Below, in pieces: positions 11,281-20,252 of a stretch of DNA of 28,422 bases (positions are counted from its first letter, which is position 1; the number at the start of each line of letters is the position of its first letter). Below the pieces are notes generated by a model that did not search any database, was not told where the DNA came from, and worked only from the letters and a program-made list of their open reading frames with translations. The position numbers were made by a program, and so were the translations under genes. Source of the DNA: a virus; IMG/VR virus record IMGVR_UViG_3300000553_000254, positions 1 through 28,422 of that record. One strand, written 5' to 3'.

Positions 11281-14043
11281 ATGGAAGTATTTAACGGAAT
11301 GCAATTAAAGTCAGGCGCCAAAGCTGACGGTAATAGATTAGGAACACTCATCCAACCCATTCAATTTATTCCCAGGGATAAAAAAGATGAACAATGGACT
11401 GCTTGGAATATAGATTGGCAAGAATGGCAAGGTCTTAAACAGTTGAGACGTAATGCTAGAAGGTTGATGAAGAATTATAAATTAGCCAAAGGGATTATTG
11501 ATAGGACGGATTATATAGTAGAAGAAAATAATGAATACTCTGATCTAATTGATAACCTTACTAAAGAAGATTCAGGAGCTCTTGAGTTAAAGTTTTACCC
11601 TATTATCCCCAATGTCATCAACACAATGGTGACAGAATTTGCTAAAAGAAATACAGAAATCACCTACAAAACCACTGATGACTACTCTTACAATGAAATG
11701 TTTGAGATGAAAAGGCAGCAAATAGAAGATGCTTTGGTATCAGATGCAGAACAAAAGATGCAACAAAAGATGCAGGAGATGGGTGTAGATCCTGAGAGTG
11801 ATGATTTTAAACAACAAATGTCTCCTGACAATATTAAATCACTTCCTGAAATTCAAAGCTTTTTTACTAAGAAATATCAAAATATTCCTGAGCAATGGGC
11901 TGAGCATCAGTATGCTATAGATAAAGAACGCTTCCATATGGAAGAATTAGAAGAGCGTGGCTTTAGAGATTCTTTAATTACTGATAGAGAATTTTGGCAT
12001 TTTAAAATGATGGAAGATGATTATGAAGTAGAACTGTGGAACCCAGTACTTACTTTTTATCATAAGTCTCCTGAAACTAGATATATTTCCCAAGGAAATG
12101 CTGTAGGTAAAATAGAAATGATGACTGTATCTGATGTAATTGACCGTTATGGTTATATCATGACAGAAGATCAGACTAAATCTTTAGAGGCTATATACCC
12201 GGTTAGGTCTGCTGGTATGGCTGTACAAGGTTTCCAAAATGATGGAACTTATTATGATCCTACTAGATCTCATGAATGGAATACTAATATGCCATCTTTA
12301 GGATGGAGACAGTATGCTTCTATGTGGGATAACATGCAAGTAGGGGGTGATATTGTGAATTGGATTACTTCTGAATCAGAAGATTACCTGGATTTAGGTA
12401 CAAGTTACCTATTACGCGTAACAACTGCTTATTGGAAATCACAACGCCGGGTTGGACATCTAACCAAGATTGATGAAAATGGAGTATCTACTATGGATGT
12501 AGTAGATGAGACATATAAGATAACTGATAAACCATTATATAACAATACTCTGATCAAGAGAAAAGATAAAGATAATTTGGTCTTTGGTGAACATATTGAT
12601 TGGATTTGGATTAATGAAACATGGGGTGGAGTTAAAATTGGACCTAATAGACCTAGCTTCTGGGGGATGCCTAATAGCGGTGGTGTAACACCTATGTATC
12701 TAGGTATCAATAAGAATACAATATCTAGACTACCGTTTCAATTTAAAGGTGATAGTACAGTTTATGGTTGTAAACTTCCTGTAGAAGGTGCGGTATTTAC
12801 AGATAGAAATACCAGGTCAACAGCTATGATTGACTTAATGAAACCATATCAAATTGGTTATAATATAGTTAACAATCAAATAGCTGATATCTTAATTGAT
12901 GAGTTAGGTACTGTGATCATGTTAGATCAGAATGCATTACCTAAACATTCATTAGGAGAAGATTGGGGTAAGAACAATTATGCTAAAGCTTTTGTGGCAA
13001 TGAAGAACTTCCAAATCTTGCCATTGGATGGTACTATTGCTAATACAGAAAATGCTATAGGTAATACTCATTTCCAAAAGTTAGATATGGAACAAACCAA
13101 TAGGTTGTTATCCCGTATCAAATTAGGAGAGTATTTTAAACAACAAGCTTTTGAAATCATAGGTGTTAATCAACAACGTATGGGAGAGAACCTGGAGCAA
13201 TCAACTGCAACCGGGGCCAAGATAGCAGTTAATGCATCTTTTGCTCAAACAGAAATGTACTTTATTCAACATAGTGATTACTTAATGCCACGCGTACATC
13301 AGATGAGAACTGATCTGGCCCAGTACTATCAAACAAAGAATCCAACTAATAGACTACAGTATATCACTAATAATGAAGAACGTAAGTTCTTTGAGTTGAA
13401 TGGCACTGATTTACTATTAAGAGATATCAATGTATTTGCAGTTACCAAAGCTTCCATGCGTAATGTTGTAGATCAACTTAAGCAAATGGCCATGAGTAAT
13501 CCTAATACTGGAGCTAGTATCTATGATCTGGCTAATATAATTAAGTCTGACAGTTTGGCTACTATTGAGCAAATCCTTAAAGATTCCGTTGAGAAAGCTG
13601 ACAAGGCTAAGAAGGATGAACAAGAACATGAGTTCAATATGCAACAAGAACAGCTTAAAGCTAAACAAGCTGAAGAACAACAAAAAGCTGAATTCCTTGC
13701 ATCTGAAAATGAAAAAGATAGGCAATCACATATTCTTGAAGCTGAGATCCGTGCTGCAGGTTATATGGCCATGAAAGACTTTAATAATAACGCTCAGTCT
13801 GATTATGTAGATTATATGGATTCTTTACAAAAAGACAAAGTATATCAATCTACTATGGACCTAAATCAGCAAAAGGTTGATAACCAATCTAGAACTCATG
13901 AAGATAAAATGAATATTGCAAGAGAAAAGATTCAAGCACAAAGAGATGCTTCAGAAAAAGCACTTGAAATTGCTAGAACTAATAAGAATAAATATGATGT
14001 TGCTGCTAAGAAAAAGGCACAGGACGCTAAGAAGAAAAAGTAA
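11281..14043 (+). CDS. Portal protein (920 aa)
   Basis: Forms the dodecameric ring at the capsid vertex through which DNA is packaged and to which the neck attaches. Identification rests on position directly between terL and the scaffold/capsid genes, on length, and on portal-like features. These are a helical N-terminus (LKQLRRNARRLMKNYKLAKG), PIIPNVINTMVTEFAKRN, a central region with many Trp/Tyr and the clip/wing-like stretch around WINETWGGVKIGPNRP, and the helical stem with QTNRLLSRIKLGEYFKQQAF. The last ~150 residues are a long Gln/Lys/Glu coiled coil (EHEFNMQQEQLKAKQAEEQQ) ending in Lys-rich KKKAQDAKKKK, probably the barrel/crown facing the capsid interior and DNA. crAss-like portals are similarly large. 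No close alternative. Confidence 0.85.
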   Translation: MEVFNGMQLKSGAKADGNRLGTLIQPIQFIPRDKKDEQWTAWNIDWQEWQGLKQLRRNARRLMKNYKLAKGIIDRTDYIVEENNEYSDLIDNLTKEDSGALELKFYPIIPNVINTMVTEFAKRNTEITYKTTDDYSYNEMFEMKRQQIEDALVSDAEQKMQQKMQEMGVDPESDDFKQQMSPDNIKSLPEIQSFFTKKYQNIPEQWAEHQYAIDKERFHMEELEERGFRDSLITDREFWHFKMMEDDYEVELWNPVLTFYHKSPETRYISQGNAVGKIEMMTVSDVIDRYGYIMTEDQTKSLEAIYPVRSAGMAVQGFQNDGTYYDPTRSHEWNTNMPSLGWRQYASMWDNMQVGGDIVNWITSESEDYLDLGTSYLLRVTTAYWKSQRRVGHLTKIDENGVSTMDVVDETYKITDKPLYNNTLIKRKDKDNLVFGEHIDWIWINETWGGVKIGPNRPSFWGMPNSGGVTPMYLGINKNTISRLPFQFKGDSTVYGCKLPVEGAVFTDRNTRSTAMIDLMKPYQIGYNIVNNQIADILIDELGTVIMLDQNALPKHSLGEDWGKNNYAKAFVAMKNFQILPLDGTIANTENAIGNTHFQKLDMEQTNRLLSRIKLGEYFKQQAFEIIGVNQQRMGENLEQSTATGAKIAVNASFAQTEMYFIQHSDYLMPRVHQMRTDLAQYYQTKNPTNRLQYITNNEERKFFELNGTDLLLRDINVFAVTKASMRNVVDQLKQMAMSNPNTGASIYDLANIIKSDSLATIEQILKDSVEKADKAKKDEQEHEFNMQQEQLKAKQAEEQQKAEFLASENEKDRQSHILEAEIRAAGYMAMKDFNNNAQSDYVDYMDSLQKDKVYQSTMDLNQQKVDNQSRTHEDKMNIAREKIQAQRDASEKALEIARTNKNKYDVAAKKKAQDAKKKK

Positions 14044-14111
14044 TGAAATCTAGTATAGCTATATTGGGCGCAAAATTTTTTTTGAAACTTAAACATTTAA
14101 GGTTTAAATCT

Positions 14112-14119
14112 TAATTTTG
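14112..14119 (+). promoter_or_regulatory. TAnnTTTG (-7) box, TAATTTTG
   Basis: An exact consensus match in the 106-nt gap between portal and scaffold candidate, 30 nt before the ATG at 14150. A TTTG at 14081-14084 is 27 nt upstream, too far for an ideal -33 box. It probably gives extra transcription of the capsid genes. Confidence 0.5.
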
Positions 14120-14149
14120 TACTTACCAACAAGCTAAAACATAGAAAAC

Positions 14150-15475
14150 ATGGCAGACACAACAGAAGCTACAAACATTCAAAGGGTAGAAATTGACAAC
14201 TTAGATGCTCTATTGGGCACTCCAGGTGCTGACAATATTCTTACATCTACTGAACCAGTTGTACCTAATATCTTTAGTAAACCAAGTAAAGTAGATATGT
14301 CATTTACTTCACCTAAAGAAACTGAAGAAGAAAAAGCACTTAAAGCACAAGCAGTAAAAGACGCAGCCGCTAAAGCTGCTAAAGAAGCTCAAACAAATCC
14401 TACTACTGCAAACGCTGCTAATCAAATAGTACCAGGTGCTCCTGTACCAACAGCAGAGGAAATTGATCAATTTAAAGCTATTGTTGATGAATTTAAAAGT
14501 GACCCTAATGATCCTACAGATAAAAATAAAGGTGCTGGACGTCCTAAAATGGATAAAGACAGCATGGTTGAACTTACTAAAAAGTTTATTGAAAAAGGGA
14601 TCATGGTTCCTTTTGAAGACGGTAAACCTATTGAAGAATACAGCACAAAAGACTTTGAAGAACTTTATGAAGCTAACCACCAAGACAGGGAAGCCAGAAT
14701 AAGGGAATCAGTTCCTGTAGAATTCTTCCAATCTCTTCCTCCTGAATTACAAGTAGCTGCTAAATACCATGCAGATGGTGGAAAAGATATGAAGACTTTA
14801 TTTAGAGTACTTGCTCAAGTAGAAGAAACAAGATCTTTAAACCCTGAGAATCCACAAGATCAAGAACATATTGTAAGGGAATATCTCCGTGCAACTAGAT
14901 TTGGTGATGATGTAGAGATTCAGGAAGAGATAGATGGCTGGAAAGACATGGAAAAATTAGCTGAAAAAGCTAATAAGTTTAAGCCAAAATTGGATGCAAT
15001 GAATGAGCAAGTTGTTGCTCAGAAATTAGCTGAACAAGAAAGTAACAAAAAGAATCAAGAAAATGCCTCAAGAGCTTACATGAGTAACGTGTATGAAACC
15101 TTGAAACCTGCAGAACTTGGTGGAATTAAGTTAGATAAGAAAACACAAAGTATGCTTTATAATGGTTTGGTAGCTCCTAATTATCCTTCTATGAGTGGAC
15201 GTCCTACTAATTTGTTAGGTCATTTACTTGAGAAGTATCAATTTGTAGAACCTAATCATGGTTTAATTGCAGAAGCTCTTTGGTTATTAGCTAACCCTGA
15301 TGAGTACAAAGCCAAATTGCGTGAAGGTGGAAAGCAAGAACAAGTAGCTGCTACTATAAGAACTTTAAAAACAGAAGAAGCTTCAAGAAAAGGAACTGGT
15401 CAACAACCTATTGAGGAAACAACTTCAACTAAGCAAAGGACTATTCAAAGAACAAGCAATTTCTTTTCAAGATAA
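14150..15475 (+). CDS. Probable scaffolding / head-assembly protein (441 aa)
   Basis: It sits between portal and major capsid protein, the usual place of a scaffold. Composition fits: an acidic Ala/Pro/Thr-rich disordered N-terminus (~1-115), then a predominantly helical charged body (SMVELTKKFIEKGIMVPFED, DREARIRESVPVEFFQSL, AEKANKFKPKLDAMNEQVVA), no Cys, and a basic tail (STKQRTIQRTSNFFSR). A basic C-terminal helix that binds the capsid lattice is known for P22 and phi29 scaffolds; here it is only a resemblance. In-frame start ATG at 14150 after leader CATAGAAAAC. An internal virion protein is the alternative. There is no enzyme motif. Confidence 0.65.
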   Translation: MADTTEATNIQRVEIDNLDALLGTPGADNILTSTEPVVPNIFSKPSKVDMSFTSPKETEEEKALKAQAVKDAAAKAAKEAQTNPTTANAANQIVPGAPVPTAEEIDQFKAIVDEFKSDPNDPTDKNKGAGRPKMDKDSMVELTKKFIEKGIMVPFEDGKPIEEYSTKDFEELYEANHQDREARIRESVPVEFFQSLPPELQVAAKYHADGGKDMKTLFRVLAQVEETRSLNPENPQDQEHIVREYLRATRFGDDVEIQEEIDGWKDMEKLAEKANKFKPKLDAMNEQVVAQKLAEQESNKKNQENASRAYMSNVYETLKPAELGGIKLDKKTQSMLYNGLVAPNYPSMSGRPTNLLGHLLEKYQFVEPNHGLIAEALWLLANPDEYKAKLREGGKQEQVAATIRTLKTEEASRKGTGQQPIEETTSTKQRTIQRTSNFFSR

Positions 15476-15518
15476 TGAACAACAAACAATAATAATAAAC
15501 TAAAAACAAAAAACAGAA

Positions 15519-17135
15519 ATGGCAACTCCAGTATTAAATAATGGTATATTCCTAAGAGATACCGCGTATCAGGCTACTTCCCATGTAGACTCTTACCACT
15601 TAGTGAATATGATGAAATCTGCGGAACCAATGGATTTGGGTCCAGTAGACATTTGGGCAATGGCACAAAAGGTAGAAATGCCTTTGTATCAATTATCATC
15701 TTTTGGTGGTAAAAACGTTATCATGGTTGATAACGCACGTGGTGAATACAAATGGCAAACACCAGTTGTACAAGATCTTCCTTACATCATTGAAGATATT
15801 GAACCACTTAATGTTAACAAAGGTGTTGATGGAACTACCTTCAAATTGAAGTTAAACAAACGTGAATTTGGACATGGTGATATCATCACTTATGACAAAT
15901 ACAACGGTGTTGAAATGCACATTACTGCTGATGATATCATGCCTATTGGTGATGGTTTCATCTACACTGTTGCATTGGTTAACAATGACAATTACAAGTT
16001 CTTGGATAACAAGTACTTAGCATCAGGTACCCGTGTGTTCCGTAAAGGTTCTGCACGTGGTGAGTATGGTGAAAGGTTCTCTGACATCCGTACTTCTACA
16101 GGTTTCCGTGAGTTCTATAACTACGTAGGTGGTTCTGAAGCTCATGTACATTACTCAATTTCTAGCCGTGCAGATCTTATGATCAAGGGTGGAGTTAATG
16201 CAGATGGTACAGTTCCTGTAACTGAAATCTGGAGAAACTTTGATAAGAACATTGACCCTTCTATTACTTCTATGGAAAACATGGTTACTGTAATGGGTAA
16301 GGAATATGTTAAAAAAGCAATGTCTAATGGTCAATTGAACCGCACATTCTTGACTACTTTAGAAGCAGCTCATTTATCAAAAGTAGCAACTGATATTGAA
16401 ACCTACTTGATGTGGGGACATGGTGGAAGAATTAAACAAGATGGTCCAGATGATATCCGCTTGTCAGTGGGTCTTTGGAGACAATTGGATTCTTCTTTCA
16501 AACGTGTTTATAACAAGTCAGGTTTTTCTTTAGATTTGTTTAAATCAGAACTTTACAATTTCTATGCTGGTAAAGTTGAATTCCAAGGTCCAGATCCTAA
16601 ACGTTCTTTGGTTGTTCAAACTGGTATTGGAGGTATGAAACTAGTTAATGATGCTATTAAACGTGAGGCTGTATCATCTGGTCTTGTGGTTAATGCTTCT
16701 GAAATTGGTGCTATCACTGGTAAAGGAATGGATTTGAATTTTGGATTTGCTTACACAAGTTACATTATTCCTTTCTTGGCAAACGTTAAGTTTGTATTGA
16801 ATCCTGCATTTGATAACTTGCATACCAATGATATTGAAAACCCAATCATTGATGGACGTCCATTGAGCTCTTATAGCTTTGTTATTTTTGACGTTACTGA
16901 TACTGGAAATGACAACATCTTCTTGTTGAAACTTTCTTGGGATAATCAATTGAAATGGTTCTACCAAAATGGAACTATGGATTACATGGGACGTACCCAA
17001 GGTTTCCAATCAAATGGTAACTTCAATGGATACCGTGTGATGATGACTCAAACAATGCCTGCTTTGTGGGTTAAAGATCCTACCAAGGTTCTTAAAATTG
17101 TTATGAGAAACCCAATCACTGGTGGATCATTCTAA
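15519..17135 (+). CDS. Major capsid protein (538 aa)
   Basis: Expected HK97-fold shell protein, identified by position after portal and scaffold candidate, by size, and by its own strong terminator. Phrases that resemble crAss-like capsid proteins as I remember them are MVDNARGEYKWQTPVVQDLP near residue 70, the loop region KGSARGEYGERFSDIRTSTG, and LLKLSWDNQLKWFYQNGTMD near the end. Composition is balanced, without low complexity. Its codons look different from many neighbours, with frequent CGT for Arg, GGT for Gly and AAC for Asn, as expected for very high expression. The start is ATG at 15519 after A-rich leader AAAAAACAGAA. Fold assignment is from context, not shown by motif. Confidence 0.85.
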   Translation: MATPVLNNGIFLRDTAYQATSHVDSYHLVNMMKSAEPMDLGPVDIWAMAQKVEMPLYQLSSFGGKNVIMVDNARGEYKWQTPVVQDLPYIIEDIEPLNVNKGVDGTTFKLKLNKREFGHGDIITYDKYNGVEMHITADDIMPIGDGFIYTVALVNNDNYKFLDNKYLASGTRVFRKGSARGEYGERFSDIRTSTGFREFYNYVGGSEAHVHYSISSRADLMIKGGVNADGTVPVTEIWRNFDKNIDPSITSMENMVTVMGKEYVKKAMSNGQLNRTFLTTLEAAHLSKVATDIETYLMWGHGGRIKQDGPDDIRLSVGLWRQLDSSFKRVYNKSGFSLDLFKSELYNFYAGKVEFQGPDPKRSLVVQTGIGGMKLVNDAIKREAVSSGLVVNASEIGAITGKGMDLNFGFAYTSYIIPFLANVKFVLNPAFDNLHTNDIENPIIDGRPLSSYSFVIFDVTDTGNDNIFLLKLSWDNQLKWFYQNGTMDYMGRTQGFQSNGNFNGYRVMMTQTMPALWVKDPTKVLKIVMRNPITGGSF

Positions 17136-17143
17136 TTAATTTT

Positions 17144-17176
17144 AATCAGGGGAGGCTATTCTCCCCTGATTTTATT
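17144..17176 (+). terminator. Strong terminator after the capsid gene
   Basis: Perfect 11-bp stem (AATCAGGGGAG 17144-17154 with CTCCCCTGATT 17161-17171), loop GCTATT, followed by TTATT. It lies 8 nt past the capsid stop codon and would limit readthrough or stabilise capsid mRNA 3' ends. Confidence 0.88.
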
Positions 17177-17197
17177 AACTTTATAAAAAAAACAGAC

Positions 17198-17653
17198 ATG
17201 AACAATTTCTATCCAGCACAACCTGATCCCTATATTAAACATAGTCCTGATCAAGAATTGGCAAAGTTTGGACATCTTAATGCATTAGTTGCAGTATTTA
17301 ATGCTTGGTCTGGTTCTCAGACTGGCCTTACTGCAAAAGCAGGTGGTGGACAAACCGGTGCTACACAATTGATACAAAACTTTAACCAAGTTACTACTGT
17401 AGCTACAACTGGTGACAGTGCTGTATTACCTTCATTGACTGCAGCTGCTGCATGTACCCCTTGTGGTCCAATTGCACCAGTTATTGTAGTTAATGCCGGT
17501 GCTTATACTTTGAATGTATTTCCTGCTCTTGGAGAATCTATTGTTACCGCTTCATCAAATACTAACGCAGGTGTAAACACTGCTGTTGCTATTGCTTCTG
17601 GTGCAACATTGAAATTCCAATATGTAGGAACAAGATGGTATGCATTTAATTAA
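17198..17653 (+). CDS. Head decoration or fibre-like protein (151 aa)
   Basis: ATG at 17198 after AAAAAAAACAGAC. The N-terminal ~45 residues (MNNFYPAQPDPYIKHSPDQE, then HLNALVAVFNAW) form a helix that could insert into the capsid or trimerise. The rest is a beta-rich, Ala/Thr/Val/Gly-rich domain (TTVATTGDSAVLPSLTAAAA, VVNAGAYTLNVFPALGE) that ends in the pattern ATLKFQYVGTRWYAFN, a frequent last strand of small phage decoration and fibre domains. One Cys pair CTPC is present. The position right after the capsid gene fits a capsid-surface protein. This is inference from composition and place. Confidence 0.7.
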   Translation: MNNFYPAQPDPYIKHSPDQELAKFGHLNALVAVFNAWSGSQTGLTAKAGGGQTGATQLIQNFNQVTTVATTGDSAVLPSLTAAAACTPCGPIAPVIVVNAGAYTLNVFPALGESIVTASSNTNAGVNTAVAIASGATLKFQYVGTRWYAFN

Positions 17654-17661
17654 TTAGAATA

Positions 17662-17716
17662 AGCTGGGTACTAATGTTAGGCCCCGTAAGGCAGAGCTCA
17701 TAACTCTAACCCAGCT
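17662..17716 (+). other. Structured intergenic element, cloverleaf-like
   Basis: An 8-bp stem (AGCTGGGT 17662-17669 with ACCCAGCT 17709-17716) encloses two adjoining hairpins. One is GCC-CCGTAA-GGC (17681-17692). The other is AGAG-CTCATAA-CTCT (17693-17707), whose 7-nt loop is the same as a tRNA-Met anticodon loop. There are no T arm, normal D arm or CCA, so it is not a normal tRNA. Without a T run it is a poor terminator. A processing site, regulatory RNA or recombination relic are options. Confidence 0.5.
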
Positions 17717-17768
17717 CAAAAGCGTATAGATTAACCAAAACCAACCAACAAACCTAAACTAAATTATC

Positions 17769-18785
17769 ATGAGCAATTTATCAATTGTAGAAAGTTATCC
17801 GCAACTTAAAACGGGATCTATTTCAGTAAAGACTTATGTTGACACTTCAATGTCTAATATGGGATTGGAAAAGTATAACATGGCTTTATATGACGGAGTA
17901 TTTCATGAAGAACAATTAGCTTGCATTGAACTTAATGGTATTAAAAGATATGTAAGTGGGTTAAATGAGTTTGCTCCAGAAGTTAAGTTATTACCTGAAG
18001 AACAAAGAGAAGCTAAAGTTGCTCATATCAGAGAGGTAGTTGCTCAATTAGAAAGAGATTTAGCAGCTAATGTAATTGACCCTAAAGATCCAGATTTTTG
18101 GAATAAAGTTAAACTTTTGAAACCTGACAATGATCAGTTTTGGAGTAAAGTATCTATCCGTGTAGGTAATGATCCTTTATACTTGATGCCTCAGAAAGAT
18201 CCACATGATCTTATTAAATTAATGGCAATTGAAGCAGGTGGATTCTCTATAGTATGTAAATCATATGAAGAAGCCAGGGCTATGGCGGTACCTCCTAAAT
18301 TTTACCTTGATAAATATCAAGATACTGTGGTATCCACCAATGAATACAAGAAACTTAAAAATAAAGCGATATCTGAGATGGAGAAGCTTTTCTCTAAGAA
18401 TCTTGTTAAGTTTATGTACGTTGCTAAGGTATTGGATACAAATAGTCCACAGTATAGAAAATCTACTCCTACTGATATACTCTATGATAAAGTAGATAAG
18501 TATATTAATGGTGAAGGTTCTGAAACTAATAAGAAACGTGCAGCCCAACAATTCATTGATACTGCAGTGTTGGATATAGAAACTCTTAAGTTAAGAGCTT
18601 TGATCAAAGATGCTACTTTTTATAAGTTTATTGCTACCAAGAGTGATGGGTTTATTTATCATGTAGAGTCATCTGCATTAATGGGTAGAAATCCTAGTGA
18701 TGTATTAGAGTTCCTAAAGAATCCGTTGAATGATCAAATTTTACACAAAATGCTCAATTCAGTGGAAAAACACTGGAATGAATAA
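17769..18785 (+). CDS. Conserved-looking virion or head-assembly protein of unknown function (338 aa)
   Basis: ATG at 17769 after leader CCTAAACTAAATTATC. It is a soluble mixed alpha/beta protein: an N-terminal beta region (SIVESYPQLKTGSISVKTYV, YDGVFHEEQLACIELNGIKR), a charged helix (VAHIREVVAQLERDLAAN), a middle part with DPLYLMPQKDPHDLIKLMAI, and a long helical C-terminus (STNEYKKLKNKAISEMEKLF). The end reads DVLEFLKNPLNDQILHKMLN. The family is not recognised. Its place between capsid and neck genes, where Crassvirales carry conserved genes of unknown role, suggests head or packaging-related work. No membrane segment or enzyme motif is seen. Confidence 0.75.
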   Translation: MSNLSIVESYPQLKTGSISVKTYVDTSMSNMGLEKYNMALYDGVFHEEQLACIELNGIKRYVSGLNEFAPEVKLLPEEQREAKVAHIREVVAQLERDLAANVIDPKDPDFWNKVKLLKPDNDQFWSKVSIRVGNDPLYLMPQKDPHDLIKLMAIEAGGFSIVCKSYEEARAMAVPPKFYLDKYQDTVVSTNEYKKLKNKAISEMEKLFSKNLVKFMYVAKVLDTNSPQYRKSTPTDILYDKVDKYINGEGSETNKKRAAQQFIDTAVLDIETLKLRALIKDATFYKFIATKSDGFIYHVESSALMGRNPSDVLEFLKNPLNDQILHKMLNSVEKHWNE

Positions 18786-18796
18786 AAACTAAAACC

Positions 18797-18985
18797 ATGG
18801 CAAAAGAAAAAACCGGTGCAAACCTTAATGATTTAGTAGATGGTTATAATAAGATGATGGAGGATCCAGCAGCTTATGCCTCAACTACTTACGCTCAACA
18901 AATTAAAAACCAAGGACGTGTATCTGACAGGGATGCCAGAACAAAAGCTAATAAGCCTTGGGGTAAAAATGATATACCTGTATAA
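18797..18985 (+). CDS. Small hypothetical protein (62 aa)
   Basis: ATG at 18797, 11 nt after the previous stop, with leader AAAACTAAAACC. The product is hydrophilic and Lys/Asn/Asp-rich (MAKEKTGANLNDLVDGYNKM, RVSDRDARTKANKPWGKNDI), ends in Pro-Val, and is probably largely disordered. No motif is recognised. It forms a run of small genes with the next ones; the following start is 2 nt after its stop. Confidence 0.65.
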   Translation: MAKEKTGANLNDLVDGYNKMMEDPAAYASTTYAQQIKNQGRVSDRDARTKANKPWGKNDIPV

Positions 18986-18987
18986 CT

Positions 18988-19257
18988 ATGATAACTGTAC
19001 CATTTACAAACCCCACAACAGTAACTATCAGACCTGCAGTAGTTGCAACAACTAGTTCTTTTAACATCCTTCAGTGGAGAGATACTCAAACAGCTGTATT
19101 AGCTGATGTATCTTTAGGAGATGATAATAGCCCTTTGAATTCAACTACTAAAACAATTGTTTTATGGGATTCTACAACAACTCCTTCTTATTCTGATATA
19201 GGAGATTGGACTCAGGCTCAAGCAATTGCAAGAGCAACTGTTGTAATTACAGAATAA
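18988..19257 (+). CDS. Small beta-rich hypothetical protein (89 aa)
   Basis: ATG at 18988, 2 nt after the previous stop, so translationally linked. The product is Thr/Ser/Val-rich with few Lys or Cys (MITVPFTNPTTVTIRPAVVA, NILQWRDTQTAVLADVSLGD). It has one helix near the C-terminus (GDWTQAQAIARATVVITE). The pattern suits a small beta-sandwich virion protein. No family is recognised. Confidence 0.7.
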   Translation: MITVPFTNPTTVTIRPAVVATTSSFNILQWRDTQTAVLADVSLGDDNSPLNSTTKTIVLWDSTTTPSYSDIGDWTQAQAIARATVVITE

Positions 19258-19309
19258 TTATTATCTTTACAATTAATAAACCAATAAGTCTAATTTAAAA
19301 CTAAAAACA

Positions 19310-19432
19310 ATGGCTGTTAAGAAAGCTGTGAGCAAAGCTCCAAAAGTAAAACAAGGTACCAAAGTAGGTTTGAACCCTAAAGTAGCGGTTGCTCCTGCAG
19401 CCTTTAAAAAAGGTGGTTCAAAAAAAAAATGA
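19310..19432 (+). CDS. Very basic 40-aa Lys/Ala/Pro peptide
   Basis: ATG at 19310 after leader AATTTAAAACTAAAAACA, stop TGA at 19430-19432. The product is MAVKKAVSKAPKVKQGTKVG followed by LNPKVAVAPAAFKKGGSKKK: twelve Lys in 40 residues and no acidic residue. This composition is that of histone-H1-tail or protamine-like peptides that bind nucleic acid. In a virion gene region it may be packaged with the DNA, but that is inference. The gene ends in ten consecutive A residues, a slippage-prone stretch. The typical leader and the clean frame support it despite its small size. Confidence 0.65.
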   Translation: MAVKKAVSKAPKVKQGTKVGLNPKVAVAPAAFKKGGSKKK

Positions 19433-19465
19433 GTAATTGTTAATTAATACCTAACACTCTAGCAA

Positions 19466-20170
19466 ATGAATGTTCAAACTCTCATGATCAAGATGAAGCA
19501 ACGGTTGAATAAACTGGATAGCTTGGATTATGATAATGTTGAGTGTTGGCAATTTGTAGAAGTTTTTAATAAGGCACAGGTTGAATGGTGCCGGAGACAA
19601 CTTGCTGGAACTAATGTATTAAAACAAGGGGATGAGCAGTCTTCAAGAAGAGTAGATGATTTACAAGCTCTAATGACAACTGCTCCTTTAAACTTGAATG
19701 TCTTACCTATTTATTCTGAGACATTATCAATGCCTGTAGATTATTTTTCATTCAAAAGGTTAGAGCTCTTTGCAACTAAAGAATGTTGCAAAGAGCCACG
19801 CCTGATGGCTGTTTATGAAACAGAAGAAGGTAATGTCAGTAATGACTTACTTGATAAGTTTAAAGAACCAAGTTTTGAATGGGCTGAAACATTCATGACT
19901 TTTATTGGTAACAAGATTAGAATCTATACAAACCAAGCATTTGATATTTATTCAGCAAATTTAATCTATTATAAACAACCCGTTAAAATTCAGGTTTCAG
20001 GTTGTATGAACCCTTATACTGGAACAGTGTCTACTGCAGATGTAGATCCTGGATTAAAAGATGATATTGTAGAGGTTATCATTGATGATGCCGTTGCAAT
20101 TTTAGCAGGTGATATAGAATCTCTAAATCAAAAAGGAAGAGAAGAAAGTGCTGCAGAACAAAATAATTAA
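19466..20170 (+). CDS. Head-tail connector / neck protein candidate (234 aa)
   Basis: ATG at 19466 after CACTCTAGCAA. The N-terminal ~60 residues are helical (MIKMKQRLNKLDSLDYDNVE, FVEVFNKAQVEWCRRQLAGT). A beta-rich middle follows (LPIYSETLSMPVDYFSFKRL, ETFMTFIGNKIRIYTNQAFD, YYKQPVKIQVSG). The C-terminal helix (LKDDIVEVIIDDAVAILAGD) is the part often seen in P22-gp4/tail-adaptor-like connector proteins (DDIVE.I...A..LAGD.). Place after the capsid genes and before fibre/tail genes fits a ring below the portal. Inference from pattern and synteny; the exact connector type cannot be named. Confidence 0.6.
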   Translation: MNVQTLMIKMKQRLNKLDSLDYDNVECWQFVEVFNKAQVEWCRRQLAGTNVLKQGDEQSSRRVDDLQALMTTAPLNLNVLPIYSETLSMPVDYFSFKRLELFATKECCKEPRLMAVYETEEGNVSNDLLDKFKEPSFEWAETFMTFIGNKIRIYTNQAFDIYSANLIYYKQPVKIQVSGCMNPYTGTVSTADVDPGLKDDIVEVIIDDAVAILAGDIESLNQKGREESAAEQNN

Positions 20171-20197
20171 CATTATTCTTGTTTTTGCATTAAAAGT

Positions 20198-20227
20198 TTT
20201 GTATATTGAATGTATAATTAACCTTTG
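20198..20227 (+). promoter_or_regulatory. Probable host-type promoter, TTTG-N17-TAACCTTTG
   Basis: TTTG at 20198-20201 and TAACCTTTG at 20219-20227, which has one extra base relative to TAnnTTTG, lie 25 nt before the start at 20253. The gap between the two genes is otherwise A/T-rich. An approximate match only. Confidence 0.4.
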
Positions 20228-20252
20228 TATATAAATTTAAAACCAAAAAAAC

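Noticed and set aside
17662-17716. tRNA-Met gene (loop CTCATAA)
   Set aside because: The anticodon-like stem has only 4 bp; there is no T arm, the supposed D arm lacks GG, and the closing stem is at the wrong distance.
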